DNA from: Lachnospiraceae bacterium NK4A179
Lineage (GTDB): Bacteria; Bacillota; Clostridia; Lachnospirales; Lachnospiraceae
Length of the DNA: 64,000 nucleotides
Direction: 5' to 3'
Assembly: GCA_000421045.1 (NCBI GenBank)
Contig: ATWC01000004.1
Location: 78,830 to 142,829 of the forward strand
The notes under the pieces are model-generated. The model was given only the letters and a program-made list of their open reading frames with translations, was not told the origin of the DNA and did not search any database. How positions within the stretch are numbered: the stretch's first letter is position 1; the number at the start of each line of letters is the position of its first letter. Both the position numbers and the translations under genes were made by a program. Below are positions 17,827 through 26,110 of the stretch, one piece after another.

Positions 17827-17882
17827 ACGCATTGCGATTTGAACGAATATGTGATATGCTTTCAATATAATCACGCAATGCG
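17827..17882 (+). promoter_or_regulatory. CGCAWTGCG operator-like pair with promoter before HTH gene 2
   Basis: ACGCATTGCGA at 17827-17837 and CACGCAATGCGA ending at 17882 flank an AT-rich segment with TTGAAC (17839) and TATAAT (17866-17871). The spacing and placement reproduce those before paralogue 1. The second copy carries A instead of T at the palindrome centre. Confidence 0.72.
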
Positions 17883-17892
17883 AGGTAGCGAC

Positions 17893-18609
17893 ATGGATAT
17901 AGCAAAATCTATAAAAGAACTGAGAGAAAGTACAGGGATGTCACGTAAGGAGTTTTCAGAGCATACGGGCATCCCTGTTCGTACATTGGAAGACTGGGAA
18001 GCGGGGCGGAGGACTCCACCGGAATATATCCCGAGGCTGTTGGCATATCAGATAAAATTTGAGGGGATTTTTGCTGAAAAAAAGAAAGCAAAAAATAAGA
18101 TTGACATTGTTACTGATCCGGATGGGAACAAAATAGTCTTGATTAATGACATTTTATTTAAGTCAAGAAGATCGATTAATTGGGATGATATAGAACAGAT
18201 ATTAATGCACTATATCGGGGAATACTATGAGATTGCCGAAACTGCAGAAAAGGTATATATAGGATCAGATTTTCCGGATGAGTTTACACATTCAAAATAT
18301 ACAAAAGCTATTAGAGGTGCAAATGAGAAGGCAAAGGCTAATGTGATAACTGCAATTGGTGAATTAATACAAATTTCAGATAAGAAGGCAGAATTCCCTG
18401 ACTATGGCAACCGTCATGGTAATAAAGCAAAAAACGGATGGTATCGATATGATACAAGGTTTGGGATTCCGGTTTATAGTGAAGTTGGTGAAATTGAGAG
18501 ATACAATATTTTCAGAGCAAGAATGCTGGTTCGATGTGATGCGAATGGTAAATTATTTCTGTATGATATTGTGCAAATAAAAAAAGAAACGAGCACGCCG
18601 CTTGAGTAA
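17893..18609 (+). CDS. HTH protein with conserved C-terminal domain, paralogue 2
   Basis: 238 residues, intact. The HTH region (RESTGMSRKEFSEHTGIPVR, TLEDWEAGRRTPPEY) is nearly identical to paralogue 1 at DNA level, while the linker has diverged. The C-terminal domain keeps IVLINDILFKSRRSINW, YIGSDFPDEFT, NGWYRYDTRFGIPVY, GEIERYNIFRARM and LYDIVQIKKETSTPLE. Conserved Tyr, Arg and Lys residues could be catalytic, but no function is demonstrated. The ATG follows GAGGT by 6 bases, immediately downstream of the second operator-like site, so the protein may repress itself. Confidence 0.78.
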   Translation: MDIAKSIKELRESTGMSRKEFSEHTGIPVRTLEDWEAGRRTPPEYIPRLLAYQIKFEGIFAEKKKAKNKIDIVTDPDGNKIVLINDILFKSRRSINWDDIEQILMHYIGEYYEIAETAEKVYIGSDFPDEFTHSKYTKAIRGANEKAKANVITAIGELIQISDKKAEFPDYGNRHGNKAKNGWYRYDTRFGIPVYSEVGEIERYNIFRARMLVRCDANGKLFLYDIVQIKKETSTPLE

Positions 18610-18682
18610 AAAACTGTACGGTAGAAAACTTCGCTTCTTTGGACATATGGTACAACATAATCTTTAGAATGTCAACGCAGAA

Positions 18683-18922
18683 ATGTCAGTCATGGATGAT
18701 TACGAGGCGCTTTGGACAGATTATCCTAATTACAGAATTAGACATTACGGTGATAATGTGTGGTCGAGAATGAGGAAAATCCGGGAGGAAGTGTATGTCT
18801 GATCCCGAGGGAAAGTGGATAATCAATGAAAATGACGTCGAGACCATCGCGTTGATCGAAAGGGTCAGAAATATGATATTTTAGACATAAAAAAAGAAAC
18901 GAGCAACCCGATTGAGCCGTAA
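18683..18922 (+). pseudogene. Degenerate coding debris, including the tail of a third HTH-protein copy
   Basis: Three fragments are stacked here. 18683-18802 encodes 39 residues (DYEALWTDYPNYRIRHYG...). 18795-18884 encodes a tail with GKWIINENDVETIALIERV. 18872-18922 encodes YDILDIKKETSNPIEP and a stop, aligning with the last residues of the two HTH paralogues and with an A7 tract. About 80 bases (18872-18953) match the end of paralogue 1 (15693-15773). This points to an old tandem array whose third unit has lost its body. Confidence 0.55.
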
Positions 18923-19022
18923 GGCTGTACACGACAAAAAACCCATTTCCTTTGCAAGAATAGTACTATGGCAAAGGAAAAAAGTCAATCCGAATAATGA
19001 AAAATACAAGGAGAATTATTAT

Positions 19023-19541
19023 TTGATCAAAATTGAATTATTATCAGAAACTAATTTTAGTTTGGGATCATTGGATTCATATAACAGAAAACAGGATGTA
19101 AATAAGGTATATCGCAGAATAGACGGAGAATATGCATTGGTAGAATGCAAATATACCGAAGATTGGGATCTGAACAAAAAGCGTTCTGTAGCAAAGAGAA
19201 TATGCAGTGATGAATATATCACATACATTGCATTGGACAATGATAAAGTGGTCGGCTTTATAGGACTGTTATGGAAACTTCGTGGTCCGTACATGATTCT
19301 TGATATGATGCAGGTATCTTCTGAATGCAGAGGACAGGGGATTGGCAGACAATTATTTGAAGCGGGAAAAGCAGAAGCCAGAAAAGCCGGTGCGCAGGCT
19401 TTGTATATATCTGCCTGTTCTTCTGAAGAGACGATTGCATTTTACAGAGCCATGGGAAGTGACCTGACAAGTAATCCTATAAAAGAAATTGCGGAAGAAG
19501 AACCGTTTGACCTTCAGATGATTTGTCCTGTGAAAGATTAA
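19023..19541 (+). CDS. GNAT family N-acetyltransferase
   Basis: 172 residues. It starts IKIELLSETNFSLGSLDSYNR and has DGEYALVECKYTEDWDL, both typical of one GNAT subfamily. Motif A is VSSECRGQGIGRQLFEAG and the C-terminal end is SSEETIAFYRAMG. The TTG at 19023 is chosen because AAGGAG lies 9 bases upstream. The frame runs back to 18912, but that extension is translated from the repeat tail of the HTH-gene array and is not part of the family. Confidence 0.8.
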   Translation: MIKIELLSETNFSLGSLDSYNRKQDVNKVYRRIDGEYALVECKYTEDWDLNKKRSVAKRICSDEYITYIALDNDKVVGFIGLLWKLRGPYMILDMMQVSSECRGQGIGRQLFEAGKAEARKAGAQALYISACSSEETIAFYRAMGSDLTSNPIKEIAEEEPFDLQMICPVKD

Positions 19542-19630
19542 AGTCGTACTATAAGTGGTTAATCAACGAAAACTACGTTGAAACAGTCGCGCTTCTTAAA
19601 CGAAACTGCCCCATCGGGGACGGGAATTAA
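19535..19630 (+). pseudogene. Second KW-INEN coding tail fragment
   Basis: An open frame without a start encodes YKWLINENYVETVALLKRN before a stop at about 19628. It aligns with GKWIINENDVETIALIERV at 18816, so two eroded copies of the same protein end lie on either side of the GNAT gene. The fragment runs into a GGGGACGGG repeat motif at 19616. The parent protein is not identified. Confidence 0.4.
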
Positions 19631-19640
19631 GAGAACTCAC

Positions 19641-19675
19641 AGCTGCTGATGTGTAAAAACATCGGCAGCTTTTTT
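19641..19675 (+). terminator. Rho-independent terminator
   Basis: AGCTGCTGATG / CATCGGCAGCT stem (one mismatch), A-rich loop, T5 tract. It closes the accessory patch. Confidence 0.85.
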
Positions 19676-19696
19676 GTTGCTGAAAGAAAAAAATGC

Positions 19697-19753
19697 TTGA
19701 TTATTCTTTAGCAAAGCATTATAGTATCAATTAGATATATCAAATAGATATAT
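19697..19753 (+). promoter_or_regulatory. Promoter and candidate PadR operator
   Basis: TTGATT (19697-19702), a 17-base spacer and TATAGT (19720-19725) form a good sigma-A promoter. Just downstream, ATATATC-N5-GATATAT (19735-19753) is an inverted repeat placed over the start of the transcript and next to the ribosome site of the PadR gene, which suggests autoregulation. Confidence 0.7.
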
Positions 19754-19765
19754 AAGGAGAATGAT

Positions 19766-20314
19766 ATGGCACGTGAAAGAAAAATAGATATGGTGATTTT
19801 GGGACTGCTCAATCATGAGGATCTAACCGGATATGATATAAAAAAGCGGATCGATGGAGCGATCGGTTTCTTCTGGAAGGGAAGTTTCGGAAACATATAT
19901 CCGGCTCTGAAGGATATGGAAAGTGGTGGGATGATCACAAAGAGTGATACATCTGTGGGTGGACGCGAAAAGACCTCTTACCATATCACACAGAGCGGAA
20001 GGAAAGCGCTTAAAGACTGGCTCAAAGAAGAGCAGGTGAGCAATGAGCTTAAATATGAGACGATACTGAAACTGTTTTTTGGCGGAGCTGAAAGCAGAGA
20101 TACTTCGATCCATAACATAGAAGTATTTGAGGAACAGATACAGAAAGATCTGAAACTGCTGAAGACATATAGTGAGATCTTGAAGAAAGCATCAGGTGAG
20201 GAGGATCATATTTATTATCTACTTTCGGTTTCCTTTGGGATCGAAACTTATGAGGCGTATCTGAAATGGTGTGCAAAGGCAAAAAAAAAGCTGAAGCAAA
20301 GAGGCGGAAAATGA
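19766..20314 (+). CDS. PadR family transcriptional regulator
   Basis: 182 residues. The winged-helix domain (residues 1-85) has MVILGLLNHEDLTGYDIKKR, NIYPALKDMESGGMI and YHITQSGRKALKDWL, all PadR hallmarks. It is followed by a helical dimerisation domain (Vir_C-like). The regulator is followed 4 bases later by an alpha/beta hydrolase, its probable co-regulated partner. Confidence 0.92.
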   Translation: MARERKIDMVILGLLNHEDLTGYDIKKRIDGAIGFFWKGSFGNIYPALKDMESGGMITKSDTSVGGREKTSYHITQSGRKALKDWLKEEQVSNELKYETILKLFFGGAESRDTSIHNIEVFEEQIQKDLKLLKTYSEILKKASGEEDHIYYLLSVSFGIETYEAYLKWCAKAKKKLKQRGGK

Positions 20315-20318
20315 TCAT

Positions 20319-21110
20319 ATGAGGAAGAAAAAAGTGAATATTGCATATATTGTACTGAAAATTATAATGTTTGTATTGATCGCATTTTTTGCGACGGATG
20401 CGATCATGCAGTATATTTCCTATTCCTTTTATAAGGGAGACAGACAACTGAAGGAAGTTACTTATGAGCCTGCAGAGATTCAGTTCAATGATTCCTTATA
20501 TGGATACGGATATAATTTGGATGCGGATGCCGACAAGGTGATCCTCTTTTTTGGCGGTTCTATGTATATTGCTTATAATACCGTGGGAATGTATGGTGGT
20601 CAGTTTGATTGTCCTTTTCTTTCGGTAGATTATTATGGAACGCAAAAAAGCAAAGGGAAAATGAACCTGCGAACAATGCAGGAGGCTGCGGAAGAATTGT
20701 ATGATCATGCTGCGAAGATGTATCCGGGCAGAGATATTTATGTTTTCGGTCATAGTTATGGATGTGGAATGGCAGCTTATCTGGCAAGTGTCAGGGAGTG
20801 TAAGCATCTTGTCCTGGCATCCGGATATCGGACAAGTGCGGATATGTATAACAAGATAATTCCGATATTCTTTGGCCCGCTGCAGGTATTTATAAAGAAC
20901 AATATCAGAGTGGATCAATATGCAAAGAATACGAACTGTCCGGTTACGGTTATAGGATCAGATTCGGATACTACACTCGATGCGGACATGCAGCAGAAAC
21001 TGGCAGATTGCTATACGGAAGCAGAGTGTAAGATCTTTCACGGAATAAAACATGAAGATTATTTTATAAAGGATGAGGTGGTAAGATTTGTCAAAAACAG
21101 TGTTTTTTGA
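20319..21110 (+). CDS. Membrane-anchored alpha/beta hydrolase
   Basis: 263 residues. One N-terminal transmembrane helix (about residues 10-30) is followed by an alpha/beta-hydrolase fold. The nucleophile elbow GHSYGCGM is near residue 144, VTVIGSDSDTTL carries the probable acid and FHGIKHEDYF the probable catalytic His. The stop codon (21108-21110) lies inside the TTTTTTGAGCC end of a dispersed GGGGACGG repeat. It is likely controlled by the preceding PadR. Substrate unknown. Confidence 0.82.
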   Translation: MRKKKVNIAYIVLKIIMFVLIAFFATDAIMQYISYSFYKGDRQLKEVTYEPAEIQFNDSLYGYGYNLDADADKVILFFGGSMYIAYNTVGMYGGQFDCPFLSVDYYGTQKSKGKMNLRTMQEAAEELYDHAAKMYPGRDIYVFGHSYGCGMAAYLASVRECKHLVLASGYRTSADMYNKIIPIFFGPLQVFIKNNIRVDQYAKNTNCPVTVIGSDSDTTLDADMQQKLADCYTEAECKIFHGIKHEDYFIKDEVVRFVKNSVF

Positions 21111-21134
21111 GCCTTTAACCCCGTCCCCAAGGGT
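21103..21134 (+). repeat. Half-copy of the GGGGACGGGG repeat (3' arm orientation)
   Basis: TTTTTTGAGCC, TTAACCCCGTCCCCAAGGGT matches the right arm of the hairpin at 26182-26280. It provides the stop codon of the hydrolase and ends 24 bases before the GH2 start. Confidence 0.7.
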
Positions 21135-21157
21135 GCAAAAGAAAGGAACGGAGTGAA

Positions 21158-23647
21158 ATGAAACAGATCGATCTTGACGAAAAATGGACATTCAGAAGAG
21201 GCTTTATCGATTCTCTTGCGATGCTGGAAGAAACGTCGGGTGAAGAGGTAAACCTTCCGCATGATGGAATGATAGGGACCGCTGTGAGAAAGGAAGCACC
21301 GGCTGCGTCTGACAGCGGCTATTTCGTGGGGGATGTGACGAATTATGTGAAATATGTGATGATCCCGAAGGAATGGGAGAATGAGTGCGTCGGACTTCGT
21401 TTCGATGGCGCCATGATGAATGCGACGGTGGAGGTAAACGGCTGCAAGGCAGGCAGCAGGCATTACGGATATGTGCCTTTTTATGTGGATATCACGGATC
21501 TGGTGACTTTTGGCGAAGAGAACAGGATCATGGTCACCGTAAATACCAGCATGTATGTGAACTGCCGCTGGTATACGGGGTCCGGTCTGTATCGTGGCGT
21601 CCGTCTCTGCCATGGACCGCGACTCCATATCGCAGATGACGGTGTGTTCGCCAGGACGAAGGAAGTGGCGGACGGTTATGCTTTTCTGGAGTACGAGGTG
21701 GAAGTAGCAAATGAAACCCCGGAAAACAGGCTTGCGGAAGTGAAAGTGAGTCTGGTAGAAGAGGGCAGCGATAAGGTTGTAGACAGCGTGAAGCGCGTTA
21801 TCCGTATCAATGCGGGAAAGAATGAAACGGCAAGGTTAACCATGAATGTGCAGGATCCAAAGCTCTGGGATGTGGAAAAGCCGGATCTGTACATGGTCAA
21901 AGTGACGTTAACAAATCTCGGTGTCTACAGGACTCATTTTATCGAGGATGAAGAGAAAACCGTTGATGAAGCATCTACGCTTTTCGGTATACGTACCATC
22001 ACTGCCGATGCAGTCAGAGGCCTTAGGATCAACGGAAAAACAGTAAAGCTTAAGGGCGGATGCGTTCATCATGACAACGGTCTGCTGGGCGCTGTATCCC
22101 TTTACGAGTCGGAAGCAAGAAAGGTGCGAAAGCTGAAGGAGGTCGGCTTTAATGCAATCCGTACCGCGCATAATCCGCCTTCCGCAGCAATGATCGAAGC
22201 TTGTGACAGACTGGGCATGTACGTATTTGATGAAGCCTTTGATACATGGGGGATCGCAAAACGCGGAGGTGATTACAGCCATTTCTTTGCAACGGATTGG
22301 GAGCAGGACCTGACTGCATTTGTAAAGAGAGACCGAAACCATCCCTGTGTTATCATCTGGTCCACCGGAAACGAGATTCCGGAGAGAGGCGGCTTGAATA
22401 ACGGTTATACGCTGGCAACGCAGTTGGCGGAGACTATCCGCAAAAATGACGGGACCAGACCGGTCAGCAACGGGATCTGCTCGCTTTGGAGCGGCCTGGA
22501 TGATGCGCTGATCAAAGGGCGGAGTCAGGAACAGAATTCTGCGGAAGGTCTGTATGAAAGAAAATGGGAGGAGATCACGGAGCCATTTACGAATGGTCTT
22601 GATATTGTGGGCTACAATTACATGGAAGATCTTTATGAGCGTGATCACGAGATGTTCCCGGAGCGCGTGATGCTGGGTTCGGAGAATTTCGCCGTCCAGA
22701 TCGGTTTCCGCTGGCCGCTTGTTGAAAAGCTCCCCTATGCGATCGGAGATTTTACCTGGACTGCCTGGGACTACCTTGGGGAGGCCGGGATCGGCAAGGC
22801 TGTTTATGTGGACGAAACAGATCCGTTAGTAGAGAAAGGCTCCTGGTCTTTGATGCCGCCGTCAGGTTCACCTTATCCCTGGAGAACGTCCAATGACGCC
22901 GACTTTGATATCACCGGAAACATGATGGCCCAGGGAGCTTACAGGAGCGTGGTCTGGGGAAGTAAGAAAACGCATCTGTTTTCCATGCATCCGGATAGTT
23001 TCGGCAAGATCGAAATGATGACGATGTGGGGCTTTCCGGGAGTGTTTAAAAGCTGGAATTATGCCGGTTTTGAAAACCATGAAGTCAAACTGGTGGTCTA
23101 TTCCAATGCAGAAGAAGTGGAAGTGATCGTAAATGGAAAATCACTTGGAAGAAAGCCCGTATGCATGGAGCGCCCCATGCCTGATTCGGTAAGCTTTGAT
23201 ACGGTATATGAGCCGGGAACGGTGGAAGCGATAAGTTATGCCGGAGGCAGGGAAGTGAGCAGGGATCGTCTTGTTACGGCGGGAGATGCAGCTGCCCTCA
23301 GACTCACGGTGGAAAAAAGCAGTATGAAGGCCGATGGCCATGATGTGAGTTATGTAATGATCGAGGTGGTGGATGATAAGGGCAATGTCCTTCCTGATGC
23401 AAAGCTGCCTTTAAGCGCGAAATTAAGTGAGGTAAAGGGATCAGGAGATGGCGATGCGGCATATCTGGCAGGATTTGGATCCGGCAATCCCGTGACTGAA
23501 GACAATTATACAGATGGGGAAACCACGAGCTTTAGAGGACGCGCTACGGCTGTCATCAGGTCCGGTTACCGGGAAGGAGAGGTGAGCCTCGAAATAACAG
23601 CTGAAGGACTTCCGCCTGTAAGTGCGACGATAGAAGTTATTTCGTGA
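21158..23647 (+). CDS. Glycoside hydrolase family 2 (beta-galactosidase-like)
   Basis: 829 residues without a signal peptide, so intracellular. It has the N-terminal GH2 sugar-binding jelly roll (about 1-165), an Ig-like middle domain and a TIM barrel. The acid/base Glu is in IIWSTGNEIP (about residue 405) and the nucleophile Glu in MLGSENFA (about residue 508). DFTWTAWDYLGEAGIG precedes a DUF4982-type and Ig-like C-terminus. It may act on beta-galactosides or beta-glucuronides imported from plant material. The gene looks richer in G and C than its neighbours and is flanked by inverted half-copies of the GGGGACGG repeat, suggesting insertion or transfer. Confidence 0.9.
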   Translation: MKQIDLDEKWTFRRGFIDSLAMLEETSGEEVNLPHDGMIGTAVRKEAPAASDSGYFVGDVTNYVKYVMIPKEWENECVGLRFDGAMMNATVEVNGCKAGSRHYGYVPFYVDITDLVTFGEENRIMVTVNTSMYVNCRWYTGSGLYRGVRLCHGPRLHIADDGVFARTKEVADGYAFLEYEVEVANETPENRLAEVKVSLVEEGSDKVVDSVKRVIRINAGKNETARLTMNVQDPKLWDVEKPDLYMVKVTLTNLGVYRTHFIEDEEKTVDEASTLFGIRTITADAVRGLRINGKTVKLKGGCVHHDNGLLGAVSLYESEARKVRKLKEVGFNAIRTAHNPPSAAMIEACDRLGMYVFDEAFDTWGIAKRGGDYSHFFATDWEQDLTAFVKRDRNHPCVIIWSTGNEIPERGGLNNGYTLATQLAETIRKNDGTRPVSNGICSLWSGLDDALIKGRSQEQNSAEGLYERKWEEITEPFTNGLDIVGYNYMEDLYERDHEMFPERVMLGSENFAVQIGFRWPLVEKLPYAIGDFTWTAWDYLGEAGIGKAVYVDETDPLVEKGSWSLMPPSGSPYPWRTSNDADFDITGNMMAQGAYRSVVWGSKKTHLFSMHPDSFGKIEMMTMWGFPGVFKSWNYAGFENHEVKLVVYSNAEEVEVIVNGKSLGRKPVCMERPMPDSVSFDTVYEPGTVEAISYAGGREVSRDRLVTAGDAAALRLTVEKSSMKADGHDVSYVMIEVVDDKGNVLPDAKLPLSAKLSEVKGSGDGDAAYLAGFGSGNPVTEDNYTDGETTSFRGRATAVIRSGYREGEVSLEITAEGLPPVSATIEVIS

Positions 23648-23693
23648 ACCTTTCTAAACTGGGTGAGCCTATGGGGACGGAGTTAGTAGCTCA
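23646..23693 (+). repeat. Diverged GGGGACGG repeat arm after the GH2 gene
   Basis: GAACCTTT...GGGTGA.CC.TGGGGACGG.GTTA...GCTCA aligns over its whole length with the left arm of the 26.2-kb hairpin, with one extra base and a diverged stretch after GAACCTTT. Its first bases overlap the GH2 stop codon. Confidence 0.6.
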
Positions 23694-23699
23694 TCAAAC

Positions 23700-23735
23700 G
23701 GGGCTGTCTGCAACTGCAGGCAGCCCTGTTTTTTT
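23700..23735 (+). terminator. Rho-independent terminator after the GH2 gene
   Basis: GGGCTGTCTGC, loop AACT, GCAGGCAGCCC, then TGTTTTTTT. The stem has one mismatch. Confidence 0.88.
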
Positions 23736-23854
23736 GAGTGGCTCATTGCATCTTACCCGTCCATTGTGTATTTCAGCTGATGAGCTATTGAAACTGTCAA
23801 GCCAAGCAGATATATTCTCACTAAAATAAAGAGTTTTGAGGAGGTAAATATATC

Positions 23855-25213
23855 ATGACAATGCTTTTGTGGACAGTTTTTATTGTTTCTGAAATAGGGC
23901 TTGCGATCTATGAGATAGCAGAAAATGCAACGAAGAAAGAGTGGACACTTAAAAGGTTGATCGTAAGTGGGGGTCAGATCGTTGTTTATCTGTTGATGCT
24001 CGCGCTTCCCGGAATTGACTTAAGCTTTCGATTTACAGGACTTATATTCATGCTGGTAATAAGGGCGCTTATCGCAGGGGGCGTGTGGTTTATAAACCGA
24101 AGCAATGAAGATAAGAAGAAAAATCTTTGGATGATCCTTTCTGCGGTTTTGGGGGTAGTGTTGATCTCCATGAGCATGATCCCTGCTTTTGTGTTTAAGG
24201 ATTATAAAGGAAGGCCTGTATCCGGGCCTTATGAAGTTGCTGATAGCTCTGCTATACTTATTGATAAAACAAGGCTTGAGACAAATGAAAATGATGGCTC
24301 GTACAGGGAGGTCCCGGTTTATTTCTATTATCCTTCTGCTCTTAAGGATATTAAGGAACACTCGCTTCCGTTAGTCATATTCAGTCATGGAGCGTTCGGA
24401 TACTATGAGAGCAATACATCCACTTATATGGAGCTTGCAAGTAACGGATATGTTGTTGTAAGCATTGAGCATCCTTATCACTCCCTTTTTACAAAGGACA
24501 CCACAGGTAAAACAATTATCGTTGATCCTGAATTCTTTACTACAGCCCTTGATGCGGGAAACAGAGGAGAAGCAGAAACATATAAGATTACAAGCAAGTG
24601 GATGGAAATAAGGGAGGCAGATATGAATTTTGCTCTCGATACTATCATAAAGGCATCGAAGGATTCAGCGTATGATGATGCCTGGTTTTATACAGATGAC
24701 AAAAAAGAAGAGATCAGTAATATACTTAAATGTGTGGACACTGAAAGGATCGGTCTGATGGGACATTCTCTTGGCGGAGCCACGGCGGTAAGCGTCGGCA
24801 GAAGAGAAGATGTCTCAGCAGTTATTGACTTTGACGGAACAATGCTTGGAGAGAATACAGGCATAGAGGATGGGAGAATTCTTGTAAATGAGGATCCTTA
24901 CGACACCCCATTACTTTGTTTTGATAACGAGAGCCACCATGCAGACAGAGTCATCGCACGGGAGGAAGGATTAACTTATTCAAATAATGTCATATTAGAT
25001 AACGCAAAAGATGGCTATTCCACGTATTTTGAAGGCTCCGCACATATGAACTATACGGATCTGCCGTTGTTTTCTCCTTTCTTAGCCAAGAATCTCGGGA
25101 TGGGCAGCGTGGATCCGGAGTATTGCATAGACAAGGTTAACGAGATTACTCTCAGGTTTTATGATCATTATCTAAAAGGGATCGGAGATTTTGAGGTTGA
25201 TGAAAAATATTAA
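23855..25213 (+). CDS. Membrane-bound PAF-acetylhydrolase-like alpha/beta hydrolase
   Basis: 452 residues. Four N-terminal transmembrane helices (about residues 1-115) precede an alpha/beta-hydrolase resembling platelet-activating-factor acetylhydrolase. LPLVIFSHGAFGYYE forms the oxyanion strand, GHSLGGATA (about residue 303) holds the nucleophile Ser, AVIDFDGTM the acid strand and FEGSAHMNYTDLPL the likely catalytic His. It probably cleaves lipid or ester substrates at the outer membrane face. The LytTR gene starts inside its 3' end, so both are co-expressed. Confidence 0.82.
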   Translation: MTMLLWTVFIVSEIGLAIYEIAENATKKEWTLKRLIVSGGQIVVYLLMLALPGIDLSFRFTGLIFMLVIRALIAGGVWFINRSNEDKKKNLWMILSAVLGVVLISMSMIPAFVFKDYKGRPVSGPYEVADSSAILIDKTRLETNENDGSYREVPVYFYYPSALKDIKEHSLPLVIFSHGAFGYYESNTSTYMELASNGYVVVSIEHPYHSLFTKDTTGKTIIVDPEFFTTALDAGNRGEAETYKITSKWMEIREADMNFALDTIIKASKDSAYDDAWFYTDDKKEEISNILKCVDTERIGLMGHSLGGATAVSVGRREDVSAVIDFDGTMLGENTGIEDGRILVNEDPYDTPLLCFDNESHHADRVIAREEGLTYSNNVILDNAKDGYSTYFEGSAHMNYTDLPLFSPFLAKNLGMGSVDPEYCIDKVNEITLRFYDHYLKGIGDFEVDEKY

Positions 25214-25667
25214 AAAGCCCATGGATGTAGAAGTAAAACTTATTCATCCTGAAGAAAATGAATATGTAAGGATCGGATGTCACGAAATTGATGAGAGAGT
25301 AGAGGAGATCACCGGTTTTGTCAAATCAAGACAGGGAAATCTGGAGGGGATACTGAATGGTGAAGTTTTCAGTATTCCTATCGTTGATATCTATTATGCG
25401 GAATCTGTTGATGAAAAAACTTTTCTCTATCTTAAGGATGAAACTTACGAATCGAGAAAACGACTTTACGAATTGGAGGAAGTGCTGGAACCACACCACT
25501 TTGTGAGGATATCCAAGTCTCTGGTCGTAAATCTTATGAAGATCGATTCGATCAAGCCATTTGTGAATGCACGTTTTTTGTGCAAACTTAAAAATGGAGA
25601 GGAAATTATTATTTCGAGGAAGTATGTAAAAGACCTTAAGAATAAATTGAGAGGTGAGGACAGATGA
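25200..25667 (+). CDS. LytTR DNA-binding domain protein
   Basis: 155 residues with no receiver domain. The C-terminal LytTR domain (about 55-150) includes IYYAESVDEKTFLYLKDETY, RISKSLVVNLMKIDSI and IISRKYVKDLKNKL. ATG 25200 has GAGG upstream and overlaps the hydrolase by 14 bases; the next ATG (25221) is also usable. It overlaps the following DUF3021 gene by 4 bases. Such LytTR/DUF3021 pairs are known units in which the membrane protein is thought to control the regulator. Confidence 0.88.
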   Translation: MKNIKKPMDVEVKLIHPEENEYVRIGCHEIDERVEEITGFVKSRQGNLEGILNGEVFSIPIVDIYYAESVDEKTFLYLKDETYESRKRLYELEEVLEPHHFVRISKSLVVNLMKIDSIKPFVNARFLCKLKNGEEIIISRKYVKDLKNKLRGEDR

Positions 25668-26110
25668 AAGAACATTTCAAAGAGAATTTCAGAAATTATT
25701 TTATAGTTGTTACCCTCATTAACCTTTTAATGCTTGTTACGGGAAAAATATTTGCTCCGGAGCAGAGGTTTGGATATGAAGTGTTTATTTATCCTCTTGT
25801 GTATGGGGCATTGGGGCTTATCCCCAGTATATTTTTCCCGGAGAAAAAAGAATGCTCAATGAAAGAATATGTGATACGTCAGATGATCGGGGCGATCATG
25901 ACAGCGATTATTATTGACGGAGTCATCTTTACCGGAAAAGAAATGACAAAAGAATACATTGTTATCGCCTTAGTTAATGCAGTTGGTGTGTTTGTCATAT
26001 ACGCACTTGTAAACCTGATCACATGGGTACTGGACTCCAAAACAGCCCGAGAATTGAATGAAGAATTAACAGCATATCAGGAAAAACTGATCCCTCGGGG
26101 ACGGGGTTAA
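25664..26110 (+). CDS. DUF3021 membrane protein
   Basis: 148 residues with four predicted transmembrane helices. The C-terminal DSKTARELNEELTAYQEK is typical of DUF3021. It overlaps the LytTR gene (ATGA) and probably antagonises or senses for it. The last residues, IPRGRG, and the stop codon are encoded by a GGGGACGGGG repeat (26088-26117), so the natural C-terminus has been replaced or extended by the repeat. Confidence 0.85.
   Translation: MKEHFKENFRNYFIVVTLINLLMLVTGKIFAPEQRFGYEVFIYPLVYGALGLIPSIFFPEKKECSMKEYVIRQMIGAIMTAIIIDGVIFTGKEMTKEYIVIALVNAVGVFVIYALVNLITWVLDSKTARELNEELTAYQEKLIPRGRG

Noticed and set aside
18912..19022. N-terminal extension of the GNAT protein from 18912
   Set aside because: The extension is translated from the repeat tail shared with the HTH gene array and has no homologue in GNAT proteins; TTG 19023 has the ribosome site.
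14928..19640. Prophage or integrative element with attachment sites
   Set aside because: No integrase, no tRNA and no flanking direct repeats were seen; the patch looks like local duplication and decay.
23644..23829. 61-residue frame after the GH2 gene
   Set aside because: It runs through a repeat arm and a terminator, has no ribosome site and no family resemblance.
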